Source: Curtobacterium sp. 9128
GTDB lineage: Bacteria > Actinomycetota > Actinomycetes > Actinomycetales > Microbacteriaceae
Direction of reading: 5' to 3'
NCBI RefSeq assembly: GCF_900086645.1
Contig: NZ_LT576451.1
Location: 124,001 to 188,000, forward strand
DNA: 64,000 nt
Shown: positions 25,555 through 33,434 of the stretch, piece after piece
Layout: each line of letters starts with the position of its first letter
Position numbering within the stretch: position 1 is the stretch's first letter
Notes under the pieces: generated by a model
Told to the model about the DNA's origin: nothing
Seen by the model: the letters and a program-made list of their open reading frames with translations, nothing else
Databases searched by the model: none
Made by a program: the position numbers and the translations under genes

Positions 25555-26913
25555 TCAGCCGACGTCGACCGTCTTGTCCTTGCCGACCACGCCGATCAGG
25601 GACTGGTCGTACGTCGCAGCCGCCTGTTTCGGCGTCTGCTGGCCGGTCATCACCGATTCCATGGCGACCTGGATGGCGTTCGAGATCTGCGAGTAGTCAC
25701 TCGTCGCCGGGCGGAAGTTCGTGTGTTCCACGAGCCCGGAGAAGAACTTGAACGTCGGGTTGGATGCGTCGTACTTCGGGTCCTCGGAGACGTCCTTGCG
25801 AACAGCGATCTGCGAGTTCTCGATGTCGTACTTCATCGAGCCGTCCTTGTTGAGGAACGTCGAGATGAAGTCGAACGCGGCCTGCGGGTTCTTCGAGTTC
25901 TTGCCCACCGCGAGCGTCCAGCCACCGGACATGCTGTTGTAGCCGGGAGCCTGCCCGTTCTGCGTCGGCATCGGCGCCTGGCCCATCACCGTCGACCAGT
26001 CGGCCCACGGAGCGGTGCCGGACTTCAGCCACGTGCCGGACTGCCACGACCCGTCGAGGTCGATCGCGAGCTGGCCCTTGGGGAGCCAGGTCTGCGCGAT
26101 CGTGGTGCCGACGTTGGTGTCGAGCGCCTGCTGCGGTGTCGGGCCGAGGCCGCCCTGGTAGACGTCCTTGATGAACTGCAGGGAGTCCTCGAACTGCTTC
26201 GAGCCGGTGACCCACTTGCCGTTCTTGTAGAGCGTGTTGCCCTTGCCGTCGGCACCGTACAGGAGCATCTCGAAGCCCTGCATCGTCGACGCCTCACCCT
26301 GCGGCTTGCCGGAGTAGACGTTGAACGGGATGACGTCGGGCTTCTTCTCCTTGATGGTCTTCGCCGCCGCGAGCACGTCGTCCCAGGTCTTGGGCTGCCA
26401 CGGGACGGGGAGGCCGACCTCCTTGAAGATGTCCTTGTTGTACCAGAGCGCACGGGTGTCGGTACCCATCGGGACGCCGTAGATCTTGCCGTCGTCGCCC
26501 TGACCCGCCTGCTTGGCGTTGTCGTAGAACTGGTCCCACTCCTTCCACTTCGCCGTGTACTTGTCGAGTGGCAGGAGGTAGCCGGCCTCGGCGTCGGCCT
26601 TCACGAGGAAGGTGTCTTCGTACATGACGTCGGGAGCGGTGGCCGGGGCCTTGTTCATCAGCGCGAGCTTCGTGTAGTAGTCGTTCTCCTGCGCCTGGAT
26701 CGGCACGAGGGTGACCTTGACGCCAGGGTGCTCCTTCTCGTAGGTCTTCTTGACGACCTTCATCTGGGCGTCGAGCTGTTGGAAGGAACCGAACTTCTGG
26801 TACGCGATCTTGATCGTGTCACTCGAGGCGGACCCCGAGCTCGAGCAGCCCGCCAGGCCGAGCGCGGCGACTGCCACGGCTGCGAGTCCGGCGATGATTC
26901 GGGTGCGTTTCAT
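25555..26913 (-). CDS. Sugar ABC transporter substrate-binding lipoprotein
   Basis: 452 residues, lipobox LAGC with the cysteine at residue 23. Family-1 binding protein of the CUT1 type: VTLVPIQAQENDYYTKLALM, ALWYNKDIFKEVGLPVP (contact region), and NPQAAFDFISTFLNKDGS. First gene of the operon ending in the GH38 mannosidase, so the ligand is probably a mannose-containing oligosaccharide. ATG preceded by AAAGGAG. Confidence 0.93.
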   Translation of the reverse strand: MKRTRIIAGLAAVAVAALGLAGCSSSGSASSDTIKIAYQKFGSFQQLDAQMKVVKKTYEKEHPGVKVTLVPIQAQENDYYTKLALMNKAPATAPDVMYEDTFLVKADAEAGYLLPLDKYTAKWKEWDQFYDNAKQAGQGDDGKIYGVPMGTDTRALWYNKDIFKEVGLPVPWQPKTWDDVLAAAKTIKEKKPDVIPFNVYSGKPQGEASTMQGFEMLLYGADGKGNTLYKNGKWVTGSKQFEDSLQFIKDVYQGGLGPTPQQALDTNVGTTIAQTWLPKGQLAIDLDGSWQSGTWLKSGTAPWADWSTVMGQAPMPTQNGQAPGYNSMSGGWTLAVGKNSKNPQAAFDFISTFLNKDGSMKYDIENSQIAVRKDVSEDPKYDASNPTFKFFSGLVEHTNFRPATSDYSQISNAIQVAMESVMTGQQTPKQAAATYDQSLIGVVGKDKTVDVG

Positions 26914-26971
26914 CGGTGCTCCTTTGCACAGGTGATGTGTGCGCGGGCCCCATCGCTCGCGTACAGGGGTT

Positions 26972-27001
26972 ACTCCAGCGTATGGACTTATTGCTTGTCA
27001 A
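26972..27001 (-). promoter_or_regulatory. Putative promoter of the mannoside importer operon
   Basis: A perfect -35 TTGACA (26996-27001, minus strand) lies about 85 bp upstream of the binding-protein start. With an 18-bp spacer the -10 would be TGGAGT (26972-26977), a weak match that may need an activator or mark a repressed promoter. No convincing operator palindrome was seen. Confidence 0.45.
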
Positions 27002-27069
27002 GGGGTCCCCGGAGATTGACGCACGGTTCGTGACCGAGGGTGCGCTGTCTCGCGCGGGGCCGGAGGGCC

Positions 27070-27157
27070 GAATCGCGGGGGGCCGGAGGGTCGAATCGCG
27101 CGTAGGAGGTCGAAACGCGCGTAGGAGGTCGGTTTTTCGGACCTCCTATGCGCGACC
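27070..27157. repeat. Palindromic repeat cluster, CGCGCGTAGGAGG family (copy 3)
   Basis: Three forward units (one degenerate, then TCGAATCGCGCGTAGGAGGT and CGAAACGCGCGTAGGAGGTC) face a single inverted unit CGGACCTCCTATGCGCGAC across GGTTTTT. It lies just past the phzF-like stop and upstream of the sugar importer operon. Confidence 0.85.
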
Positions 27158-27195
27158 TGGCTTCGTATCGCAGGCGTTGTGGGCGAGTTCGTGCG

Positions 27196-28026
27196 TCAGA
27201 TCGGGGTCGCGCCGCCCCGGACGGTGATGCCGCCGGACGCGGGGACGTCCACGTGCAGGATGCTCGGGCGACCGACGTGGCGGCCCTGCCGGATCACGAC
27301 GTGGTCCCCAGCGCCGGCCTTGCCGATCGCGCGGAGGTAGGCGCCCGTCGACGCCGCGGCGGATCCTGTTGCGGGGTCCTCGGTGATGCGGCCGACCGGG
27401 AAGAGGTTCCGCGCCTCGTACTCCCCCGGGCCAGTCGGGTGCAGCACGGTGACCGTGCCCGCCCAGCCGCGCTCGCGCTTGAGGTCGGCGAGCGCCGCCG
27501 GGTCGAAGCGGAACTGGTGGAAGCGCTCCGCGTCGTCGAGCACCACGACGGGGTGCCAGTTGCCGGCGTAGGACTCGAGCAGCGGGTACCCGTCGGCGAT
27601 GTCGTCCGCGGTCAGGCCGAGCAGCTCGAGGAGCGCAGCGGGATCGAAGTCCCGGGTGGCCGGTTCGACGCTCGTCATCGCGACCTGGACCGCTCCGTGC
27701 TCGTCCCGCGTCGCGTCGAGTGCGATGTCGCCGGCGATGGTGGTGAACGTCCGCGGGCCGGTACCGTGCCGTTCCGCGAGGGCGACCGCGAGCGCGACGG
27801 TCGCGTGGCCGCAGAACGGGACCTCGGCGCCAGGCGAGAAGTACCGCACGCGGAGGCTGTGTGCGGTCTCGCCCGTGACGAACGCGGTCTCGGGGTACCC
27901 GACCTCGGCAGCGATCGCGAGCATCTCCTCGGCGGACAACGCGCTGGCGTCGAGGACCAGTCCGGCGGGGTTGCCGCCCCCTGGTTCGGAAGCGAACGCG
28001 GTGTAGCGGAGGACGTCTGGCTGCAT
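27196..28026 (-). CDS. PhzF family isomerase-like protein
   Basis: 276 residues. PhzF-fold enzymes are two-domain isomerases or epimerases. The motifs YTAFASEPGGGNPAGLVLD, VGYPETAFV (with the catalytic Glu), YFSPGAEVPFCGHATVALA and EDPATGSAAASTGAYL are all present. The ATG at 28026 has GGGAG one base upstream and a CACGCT -10-like box; the longer open frame upstream passes through a repeat cluster. No phenazine genes are nearby, so the reaction is not predictable. Confidence 0.9.
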   Translation of the reverse strand: MQPDVLRYTAFASEPGGGNPAGLVLDASALSAEEMLAIAAEVGYPETAFVTGETAHSLRVRYFSPGAEVPFCGHATVALAVALAERHGTGPRTFTTIAGDIALDATRDEHGAVQVAMTSVEPATRDFDPAALLELLGLTADDIADGYPLLESYAGNWHPVVVLDDAERFHQFRFDPAALADLKRERGWAGTVTVLHPTGPGEYEARNLFPVGRITEDPATGSAAASTGAYLRAIGKAGAGDHVVIRQGRHVGRPSILHVDVPASGGITVRGGATPI

Positions 28027-28067
28027 GCTCCCAGCGTGCCACGGACCGGACGCTCGGGCTGGCTGGC

Positions 28068-28160
28068 CGAATTGCGCGTGCGAGGCGGAAACGCGCGTAG
28101 GTGGCTCGAACTTCCGACCTCCTACGCGCGTTTCGACTTGCCAGCGCGAGTGCCATGGGT
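28068..28160. repeat. Palindromic repeat cluster, CGCGCGTAGGAGG family (copy 4)
   Basis: Forward units CGAATTGCGCGTGCGAGGCG and GAAACGCGCGTAGGTGGCTCG-like face inverted units beginning CCGACCTCCTACGCGCGTTT and GACTTGCCAGCGCGAG; a further half-unit CGAAACGCGCGTCCGCAGGA runs on to 28179 and abuts the 42-bp palindrome. It lies between phzF (start 28026) and the stop of the sortase-anchored protein. Confidence 0.8.
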
Positions 28161-28177
28161 CGAAACGCGCGTCCGCA

Positions 28178-28219
28178 GGACTGGAGGCACGGTGCCAGCT
28201 GGCACCGTGCCTCCAGTCC
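28178..28219. terminator. Perfect 42-bp palindrome of the GGAGGCACGG family
   Basis: GGACTGGAGGCACGGTGCCA (28178-28197) followed by its exact reverse complement, no unpaired loop. It starts 10 bp past the stop of the large sortase-anchored protein gene and is likely its terminator or a repeat recruited as one. The same element pairs imperfectly at 25496, 42207 and 45766. Confidence 0.85.
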
Positions 28220-28228
28220 GCTGTCTGG

Positions 28229-30598
28229 CTACGCGACGCTGGCGCGGCGACGGCGCACGACCAGCACGCCGGCACCAGCGGCGAGCAGCAGCAGCGCTGC
28301 GGCGATCCCACCCGTGAGGTCGGCACCCGTGAACGCCAGCGCACCCGTGACCGGATCGATTGTGATCGTCGTCCACCCGATCAGCGTCCCGTCAGCAGCC
28401 GTCACCACGATCCGGTGCGGCCCCGCCGGAGCATCCGCCGGGATCGTCACCCGCACGCTCCCGTCAGCCGCGACCGTCACCGTGCCGAGCAACGTCGGCG
28501 TGGAGAACATCCACACGTGCACCCGCTGCCCCGCGTACTGCGCCCCCACACCGATCGTGATCGTCTCACCCGGACGCGCCGACGACGGCGCCGTGACCGT
28601 GCCACGGTTCGCATCCGTCAGGGACGACTCCGACGGAGCAACCGGCGCCGAACCAGCACCAGGAGTCGGAGCGGGGGTCGAGCCACCACCGGTGCCACCA
28701 CCACCAGGCGTCGTGCCCGGGCCGGTCGGGTCCGTGCCGGGGTCGGTCGGCGGCGTGCCACCGTCGTCGGTGCCCGGGTAGGTGCCCGTCCGCAGCGAGA
28801 AGCCGTCGGTGTCGTTGTCGTCCGCGTAGAACGTCCGACGGACCCCGTCAGTGCTGCCGTCCGTGATCGCGAAGCCCTCGTTGGCGAGCGCGCGGTCGGC
28901 GTTCGCCGGCGCCTCGTACACGGTGTCGAGCGTGAAGACGCCGTCCTGGAGGGTGTAGAGCGCGGTCCGGCCGGCGCAGGCGTCGTCACAGACCACCCAG
29001 AGCGCGTCGAGCGTCGGGTCGAACTGCACGTCGGCGACGACCGCGAACGGCGAGGCGATCGTGGCGACCCGCTGGAACGAGCCGTCGTCCATCAGGGCGT
29101 AGGCGTAGGTGCTCGCGGTCCCCTCGACGCCGACGAAGAAGAGCCCGGCACCGTGCCCGGCGTAGGTCGACGGCGAGTACGCCGCTCCGGTGTGCTCGTC
29201 CCTGAAGCCGTGCGCGGTGAGCCAGGCGTCGGGGATCCAGGTGACGCCCTCGAGGCCGGAGTTCGCACCGAGGCCGGGGAAGTCGGCCGCGAGGTTCCAC
29301 TCGTCCGTGGCGTTGAGCGCCCGCTCGGAGCCGTCGGACGTGGCGAAGCGCAGGACCGCCGGACGACTCGTCGAGGACACGTCGTTGTTGCGCTCCGTCG
29401 AGACGTAGACGGCGCCGGGGTCGTCAGACGTCACCGTGACCCCCTCGGCGTCTGGCGTCCCGGAGCCGTCGGCGTAGTGCAGCGTGGTGCCCGCCGCGTT
29501 CGACGGTGCCCAGCCCCCCGCGCCGTCGGAGACCATGCGGTAGAGCAGGCCGTCGCCGTTCTGGACACCCCAGAGCACCCCGCCGTCCTTCGCGGTCGCA
29601 GAGGGCTGCCAGTCGAGGCCGCTCAGGTCGCCGGAGAAGGTGTCCTCGTCGTCGAGTACCGTCTCGTCCGGGCTCCCGGGCCAGGCCTTCGCCGTGATGA
29701 CGCCGGCGAACTCGTTCGCGGCGCCCTTCGTCGGCGAAGCGGTCACGGCGAAGTCGCCCGTGCCGTCCGGGTTCCGGCCGAAGGTCGTGGCGGCGTGCGC
29801 GGTCCACGAGTACGAGTCGACGAGCTCACCGGTCGGGCTGAACAGCCGCGCGGAGTCGGCCTTGCCGAGCCCGAAGCCGAAGTCGGCCTCGTCGAGGACG
29901 GTGAACCCGCCGGCGGCGATGGTCATGCCGACCGGGATCGGGTAGCCGTGGGTGTCGTCGTCGTCCTTGAAGACGTACCCGCTGAGGTCAACCGAGGTCG
30001 TGCCCGTGTTCGTCAGCTCCACCCAGTCACCCGGGACACCGTCCTGCGACTCGACCTCGTTGATGCGCACGGGCGACGAGCAGTCGTTCGCCGCACCCTT
30101 GGTCGACTTCGTGGTGTCGACGAGGGCGCCGGTGCCGTCCGGGCAGCGGCCGTACGTGACCTTCGCGTGCTGCTGGTACGCGAAGTCGAGGACGAGCGCG
30201 CCCGTGGTGTCGAAGATCCGGACCTCGTCCGGGTTCCCGAGCCCGAAGTCGAAGCCGTCCGCGGTGGTCGACTTCCCGTTCAGCACGAAGTACCCGCCGG
30301 GTGCGACGACCGATCCCGCGGGGAGCACGTAGGGGGTGTGCGCGTCGCTGTCGTCGAGCATCGAGTACCCACTGATGTCGATCGCTGCGGACGAGGTGTT
30401 CTTCAGCTCCACCCAGTCGACGTCGTCGCCGTTGGACTCGACCTCGTTGATGACGAGGCCGTCGGGTGCGGCGGCGGTCGGCGTCGCGGCGGTGGCAGTC
30501 GGCGTCGCGGCGACCGCCGGTGCGCTGGCGAGGACGCCGGCGACGAGCACGGCACAGGTCGCGGCTGCTGCGCCGAGGCGGAGGACAGGGGTGGGCAT
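28229..30598 (-). CDS. Secreted lamin-tail domain protein with LAxTG sortase signal
   Basis: 789 residues. A signal peptide (cleavage near residue 30, AVA/ATP) precedes two lamin-tail domains: LVINEVESNGDDVDWVELKN and VRINEVESQDGVPGDWVELT. A beta-propeller-like domain of about 300 residues follows (GVTVTSDDPGAVYVSTERNN, FFVGVEGTASTYAYALMDD), then a Gly/Pro/Thr linker and an Ig-like domain. The C-terminus is LAFTGADLTGG, a hydrophobic helix and VVRRRRASVA, i.e. a class E-type LAxTG sortase signal. So it is exported and anchored to the wall. ATG 30598 has GAAGGA upstream. Enzymatic activity is uncertain; propeller domains of this kind can be esterase/phytase-like. Confidence 0.85.
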   Translation of the reverse strand: MPTPVLRLGAAAATCAVLVAGVLASAPAVAATPTATAATPTAAAPDGLVINEVESNGDDVDWVELKNTSSAAIDISGYSMLDDSDAHTPYVLPAGSVVAPGGYFVLNGKSTTADGFDFGLGNPDEVRIFDTTGALVLDFAYQQHAKVTYGRCPDGTGALVDTTKSTKGAANDCSSPVRINEVESQDGVPGDWVELTNTGTTSVDLSGYVFKDDDDTHGYPIPVGMTIAAGGFTVLDEADFGFGLGKADSARLFSPTGELVDSYSWTAHAATTFGRNPDGTGDFAVTASPTKGAANEFAGVITAKAWPGSPDETVLDDEDTFSGDLSGLDWQPSATAKDGGVLWGVQNGDGLLYRMVSDGAGGWAPSNAAGTTLHYADGSGTPDAEGVTVTSDDPGAVYVSTERNNDVSSTSRPAVLRFATSDGSERALNATDEWNLAADFPGLGANSGLEGVTWIPDAWLTAHGFRDEHTGAAYSPSTYAGHGAGLFFVGVEGTASTYAYALMDDGSFQRVATIASPFAVVADVQFDPTLDALWVVCDDACAGRTALYTLQDGVFTLDTVYEAPANADRALANEGFAITDGSTDGVRRTFYADDNDTDGFSLRTGTYPGTDDGGTPPTDPGTDPTGPGTTPGGGGTGGGSTPAPTPGAGSAPVAPSESSLTDANRGTVTAPSSARPGETITIGVGAQYAGQRVHVWMFSTPTLLGTVTVAADGSVRVTIPADAPAGPHRIVVTAADGTLIGWTTITIDPVTGALAFTGADLTGGIAAALLLLAAGAGVLVVRRRRASVA

Positions 30599-30757
30599 GC
30601 AGGATCCTTCGAGCGGGACGGCGGGGACCTGCACGACTGTTCAGCACCCGGGCGTCCGGCCGGTGTCGCGGCGGTGAACGACAGGTGTCGCCACGAACGC
30701 CTCGGCAACAGACGTACCGGGCGCCCGCCCGACAGCGCCGGAAGGACCAGGCCCCCG

Positions 30758-32005
30758 TCAGCGCCGGATGAGCAACGCGCTCGCCCGCGGCGACAACGCG
30801 GCGTCGAGTACCAGGCAAGCGGCACCCACCGCGGCGACGTCCGCCCCACGGTCGCTCTCCACGACGGTGACCGGGTGCTTCGGGACGAGGAGCGGCGACC
30901 CCGTGATCGCCGCACGGGCAGCGGGCAGCGCAGCAGCCGAGATGCGGGACCAGAACGGGCCGCCGAACACGACGCGGTCGATGTCGAGCAGGTTCACGAT
31001 GAGCACGGCAGCGCGCCCCATGACGGTGCCGGCGTCGGCAGCGAGCTCGAGCGCCGTCTCGTCCCCGTCGTCGATGGCCGCCGCCAGCGCGTCCCACGCT
31101 CGGTCGACCGCCTCGACGTCCGACGGTGCGACGACCCCGAGGTCGAGCCCCCGCGATGCGGCGATGCCGACGAGACGCTCTGGCGCGACGGCGGATCCCA
31201 CCTCACCCCGGTCGGCAGCGCTGTCCGGCGTCCCGCTGAGGACACCGAGCTCGACCATCAGGTGTCCGGCGTCTCCCGCGTTCGCGCCGGTCCCGCGCAC
31301 GGGTTCGTGGTCGATGACGAGCCCGACGCCGAACCCGGTCCCGAAGTACACGAACGCGAAGTTCCTGGCCGACGACTCCCCTGCCAGGAACATCTCGCCG
31401 ACCGCGGCCGCGGTGACGTCCTTCTCGAGGAGCACGGGGTGTCCGGTGGCCTCGGCGAGGGCGTCCCGCAGGGGCACGTCCCGCCACCGGGGCAGGAACG
31501 GCGGGTCGACGACGATGCCGGCGTCGATGTCGATCGGACCAGGACTGGCGATGCCGACACCGAGCACGGAGTCGCGATCCACCTCGGCGTCCGCGATGAG
31601 GCGGTCGACCGCCGAGGCCATCGTCCGCACCACCTGCTCGGGGTCGTCGGCGGTCGGGGTGGAGGTGGTGGTCGACCCGACGACGGTGCCGGCGAGGTCG
31701 AGCAGCACGTAGGTGACGACGGCCGGGTCGACGTGCACACCGACCGCGAACCGGCTGCCCGCTTCGAGCCGGAGGATGGTCCGGGGCTTGCCGCGCCCGG
31801 ACACGATCGTGCCCGACTCGACGATCATCCCCGCGTCGATGAGGAACCGGGTGACGTTCGACACCGTCTGCGCGCTGAGCCCGGTGCGACCGGCGAGCTC
31901 CACGCGGCTCAGCCCGTCGGGCGACCGTCGGACCGCGTCGAGCACGACGGTGCGGTTGAACCCGCCGATCGACGGCAGGTTCGCGCCGCGCCGGTGTTCC
32001 GCCAT
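30758..32005 (-). CDS. ROK family transcriptional regulator
   Basis: 415 residues. An N-terminal winged helix (GLSRVELAGRTGLSAQTVSN) is followed by a ROK sugar-kinase-like domain: VGIASPGPIDIDAG, EKDVTAAAVGEMF, FVYFGTGFGVGLVID and NAGDAGHLMVE. The zinc motif CxCGxxGC normally after the last segment is missing (ELGVLSGTPDSAADRG). ATG 32005 lies 6 bp after TATGGT, suggesting a leaderless mRNA. NagC/XylR-like regulators respond to sugars; the target could be the mannoside operon 4 kb away or the neighbouring wall protein. Confidence 0.9.
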   Translation of the reverse strand: MAEHRRGANLPSIGGFNRTVVLDAVRRSPDGLSRVELAGRTGLSAQTVSNVTRFLIDAGMIVESGTIVSGRGKPRTILRLEAGSRFAVGVHVDPAVVTYVLLDLAGTVVGSTTTSTPTADDPEQVVRTMASAVDRLIADAEVDRDSVLGVGIASPGPIDIDAGIVVDPPFLPRWRDVPLRDALAEATGHPVLLEKDVTAAAVGEMFLAGESSARNFAFVYFGTGFGVGLVIDHEPVRGTGANAGDAGHLMVELGVLSGTPDSAADRGEVGSAVAPERLVGIAASRGLDLGVVAPSDVEAVDRAWDALAAAIDDGDETALELAADAGTVMGRAAVLIVNLLDIDRVVFGGPFWSRISAAALPAARAAITGSPLLVPKHPVTVVESDRGADVAAVGAACLVLDAALSPRASALLIRR

Positions 32006-32124
32006 GTCTGGACCATATCGTGCCGACTCCGCCGTGCGACCCACCGTGTCGCCGACCCTCTCCGCCTCACCCGGGACGGGCGACCCACTGGCCCCCGCAC
32101 GGGTACCACCGTTAGCCTGACCGC

Positions 32125-32577
32125 ATGACGGACCTCCGCCTCGAAGAACTCTCCGCAGCGACCGCCGCCGCGGCCAACTCCCTGACGCTCAAGCCGGGGC
32201 AGGAGCAGTTCGTGCAGCCCACGACCTACGGCGTCGCCGAGTCCGACGTCAAGCCGAGCGCGTCGTGGCCCCGTGTCGTGCTCGACGGCGACGAGGTCGT
32301 CGGACTGATCATCGGCAGCTTCGACGCCGAGAACCCGCAGGAGGAACTGCAGGCGTGCATCTGGCGTGTCAACGTGTCCGCCACCGCACAGGGCAGGGGC
32401 ATCGGGCGTTTCGCGGTGCACGGTCTCGCGGACGAGGCCCGCAGCCGCGGCTTCGAACGCCTCACCGTCGTGTACGAGCCCGGCGAGGGCAGCCCCGAGG
32501 ACTTCTTCCGCGCGGTCGGCTTCGACGTCGTCCGCGAGACCCAGTACGGCGACCACTTCGCGGTGCTCTCGCTGTAG
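32125..32577 (+). CDS. GNAT family N-acetyltransferase
   Basis: 150 residues, single GNAT domain. Motif A is VNVSATAQGRGIGRFAVHGL, followed by GFERLTVVYEPGEGSPEDFF and the end GFDVVRETQYGDHFAVLSL. ATG 32125 lies 6 bp after TAGCCT (-10), so leaderless. Its stop shares one base with the start of the alkyltransferase-like gene, so both are expressed together. Resembles spermidine/diamine acetyltransferase-type small GNATs; substrate unknown. Confidence 0.88.
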   Translation: MTDLRLEELSAATAAAANSLTLKPGQEQFVQPTTYGVAESDVKPSASWPRVVLDGDEVVGLIIGSFDAENPQEELQACIWRVNVSATAQGRGIGRFAVHGLADEARSRGFERLTVVYEPGEGSPEDFFRAVGFDVVRETQYGDHFAVLSL

Positions 32578-32975
32578 TGGAACCGGCAGCACCGCTGGAA
32601 CCGGCAGCACCGATCGACGACTTCGGCATCGCCGTGGCCGAGGTGGTGCGCACGATCCCACCGGGTCGCGTGATGACCTACGGCGACGTCGCCGCAGCCC
32701 TCGGTTCGAAGGCGTCCCGCGCCGTCGGCAAGGTGATGGCGCACGAGGGCGCAGACCTGCCGTGGTGGCGCGTGGTGCGGTCCGGCGGGCTCCCGCCCGT
32801 CCACCACGAGGCGCGCGCGCTCGAGCAGTACCGGGTCGAGGGCACGCCGCTCACGTGGCGCGACACGACCTGGAGGCTCGACATGCGTCGGGCGCGCTGG
32901 TCACCCGACGCGGGTGGTCCGGACCACACCGGTCACGACGAGCGCGACCCGAACTTCCCCCGCGACCCGTTCTAG
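32577..32975 (+). CDS. Alkyltransferase-like (ATL) DNA-binding protein
   Basis: 132 residues with the MGMT C-terminal DNA-binding fold: VVRTIPPGRVMTYGDVAAAL, then ASRAVGKVMAHEG and PWWRVVRSGG. In active O6-alkylguanine transferases this last motif is PCHRV; here the acceptor Cys is replaced by Trp, as in ATL proteins, which bind O6-alkylguanine and hand the lesion to nucleotide excision repair. GTG start overlaps the GNAT stop (TAGTG). The first residues VEPAAPLEPAAP come from an 18-bp tandem duplication. Confidence 0.88.
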   Translation: MEPAAPLEPAAPIDDFGIAVAEVVRTIPPGRVMTYGDVAAALGSKASRAVGKVMAHEGADLPWWRVVRSGGLPPVHHEARALEQYRVEGTPLTWRDTTWRLDMRRARWSPDAGGPDHTGHDERDPNFPRDPF

Positions 32976-33397
32976 AGGTCGAAGCGGGTGCCCTTCGGGT
33001 TCGACGGCAGCAGGAACATCACGAAGAGGACGAGCGACCCGATGCCGGGGAGCACGTGCAGGAACTGCCAGAAGCCGGAACGGTTCGCGTCGTGGAGCCG
33101 GCGGGCGCCCAGCGCGAGCGAACCGACGAGCGTCGCGAGCGCCCAGAGCACGAACAGGTACGAACCGACCGGGTTCTCGAGCATCGCGGTGTCCGGCGTG
33201 AAGATCTGCGGCACGAGCTGCAGCACGAGGCCGATGGCCAACGAGGTGATCCACCACCACCAGAACTCCGCGCGTGACGCCCGCCCGGTGAACACGGTGT
33301 ACTTCCGCCAGAAGCGCCGGACGGCCTCGGCGAAGGGCGCTCCGTAGAAGGGGTCGCGCAGGGCCACGCCGCCGGGCTGCGGACTGTCGTTGGTCAT
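32972..33397 (-). CDS. DUF805 family membrane protein
   Basis: 141 residues. The N-terminal signature FWRKYTVFTGRASRAEFWWW, then the ARRLHDANRSGFWQFLHVLP motif and four membrane spans are typical of DUF805 (YhaH-like) proteins. The stop overlaps the convergent ATL gene's stop by 4 bp. ATG 33397 is chosen; a TTG at 33409 is possible. Function unknown. Confidence 0.9.
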   Translation of the reverse strand: MTNDSPQPGGVALRDPFYGAPFAEAVRRFWRKYTVFTGRASRAEFWWWWITSLAIGLVLQLVPQIFTPDTAMLENPVGSYLFVLWALATLVGSLALGARRLHDANRSGFWQFLHVLPGIGSLVLFVMFLLPSNPKGTRFDL

Positions 33398-33434
33398 CCC
33401 CCAAGCCAACCACGTCCTCCAGCCCGGCAGCGCG

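Noticed and set aside
28025..32128. Plus-strand open frame of 1367 codons
   Set aside because: It is antisense to the sortase-anchored and ROK genes; its composition (HDRAR-rich) is that of a shadow frame in GC-rich DNA.
32869..32882. CCTGGAGGCTCGAC as another copy of the GGAGGCTCGG repeat
   Set aside because: It lies in the conserved C-terminal TWRLDMRR part of the ATL protein and is probably a coding coincidence.
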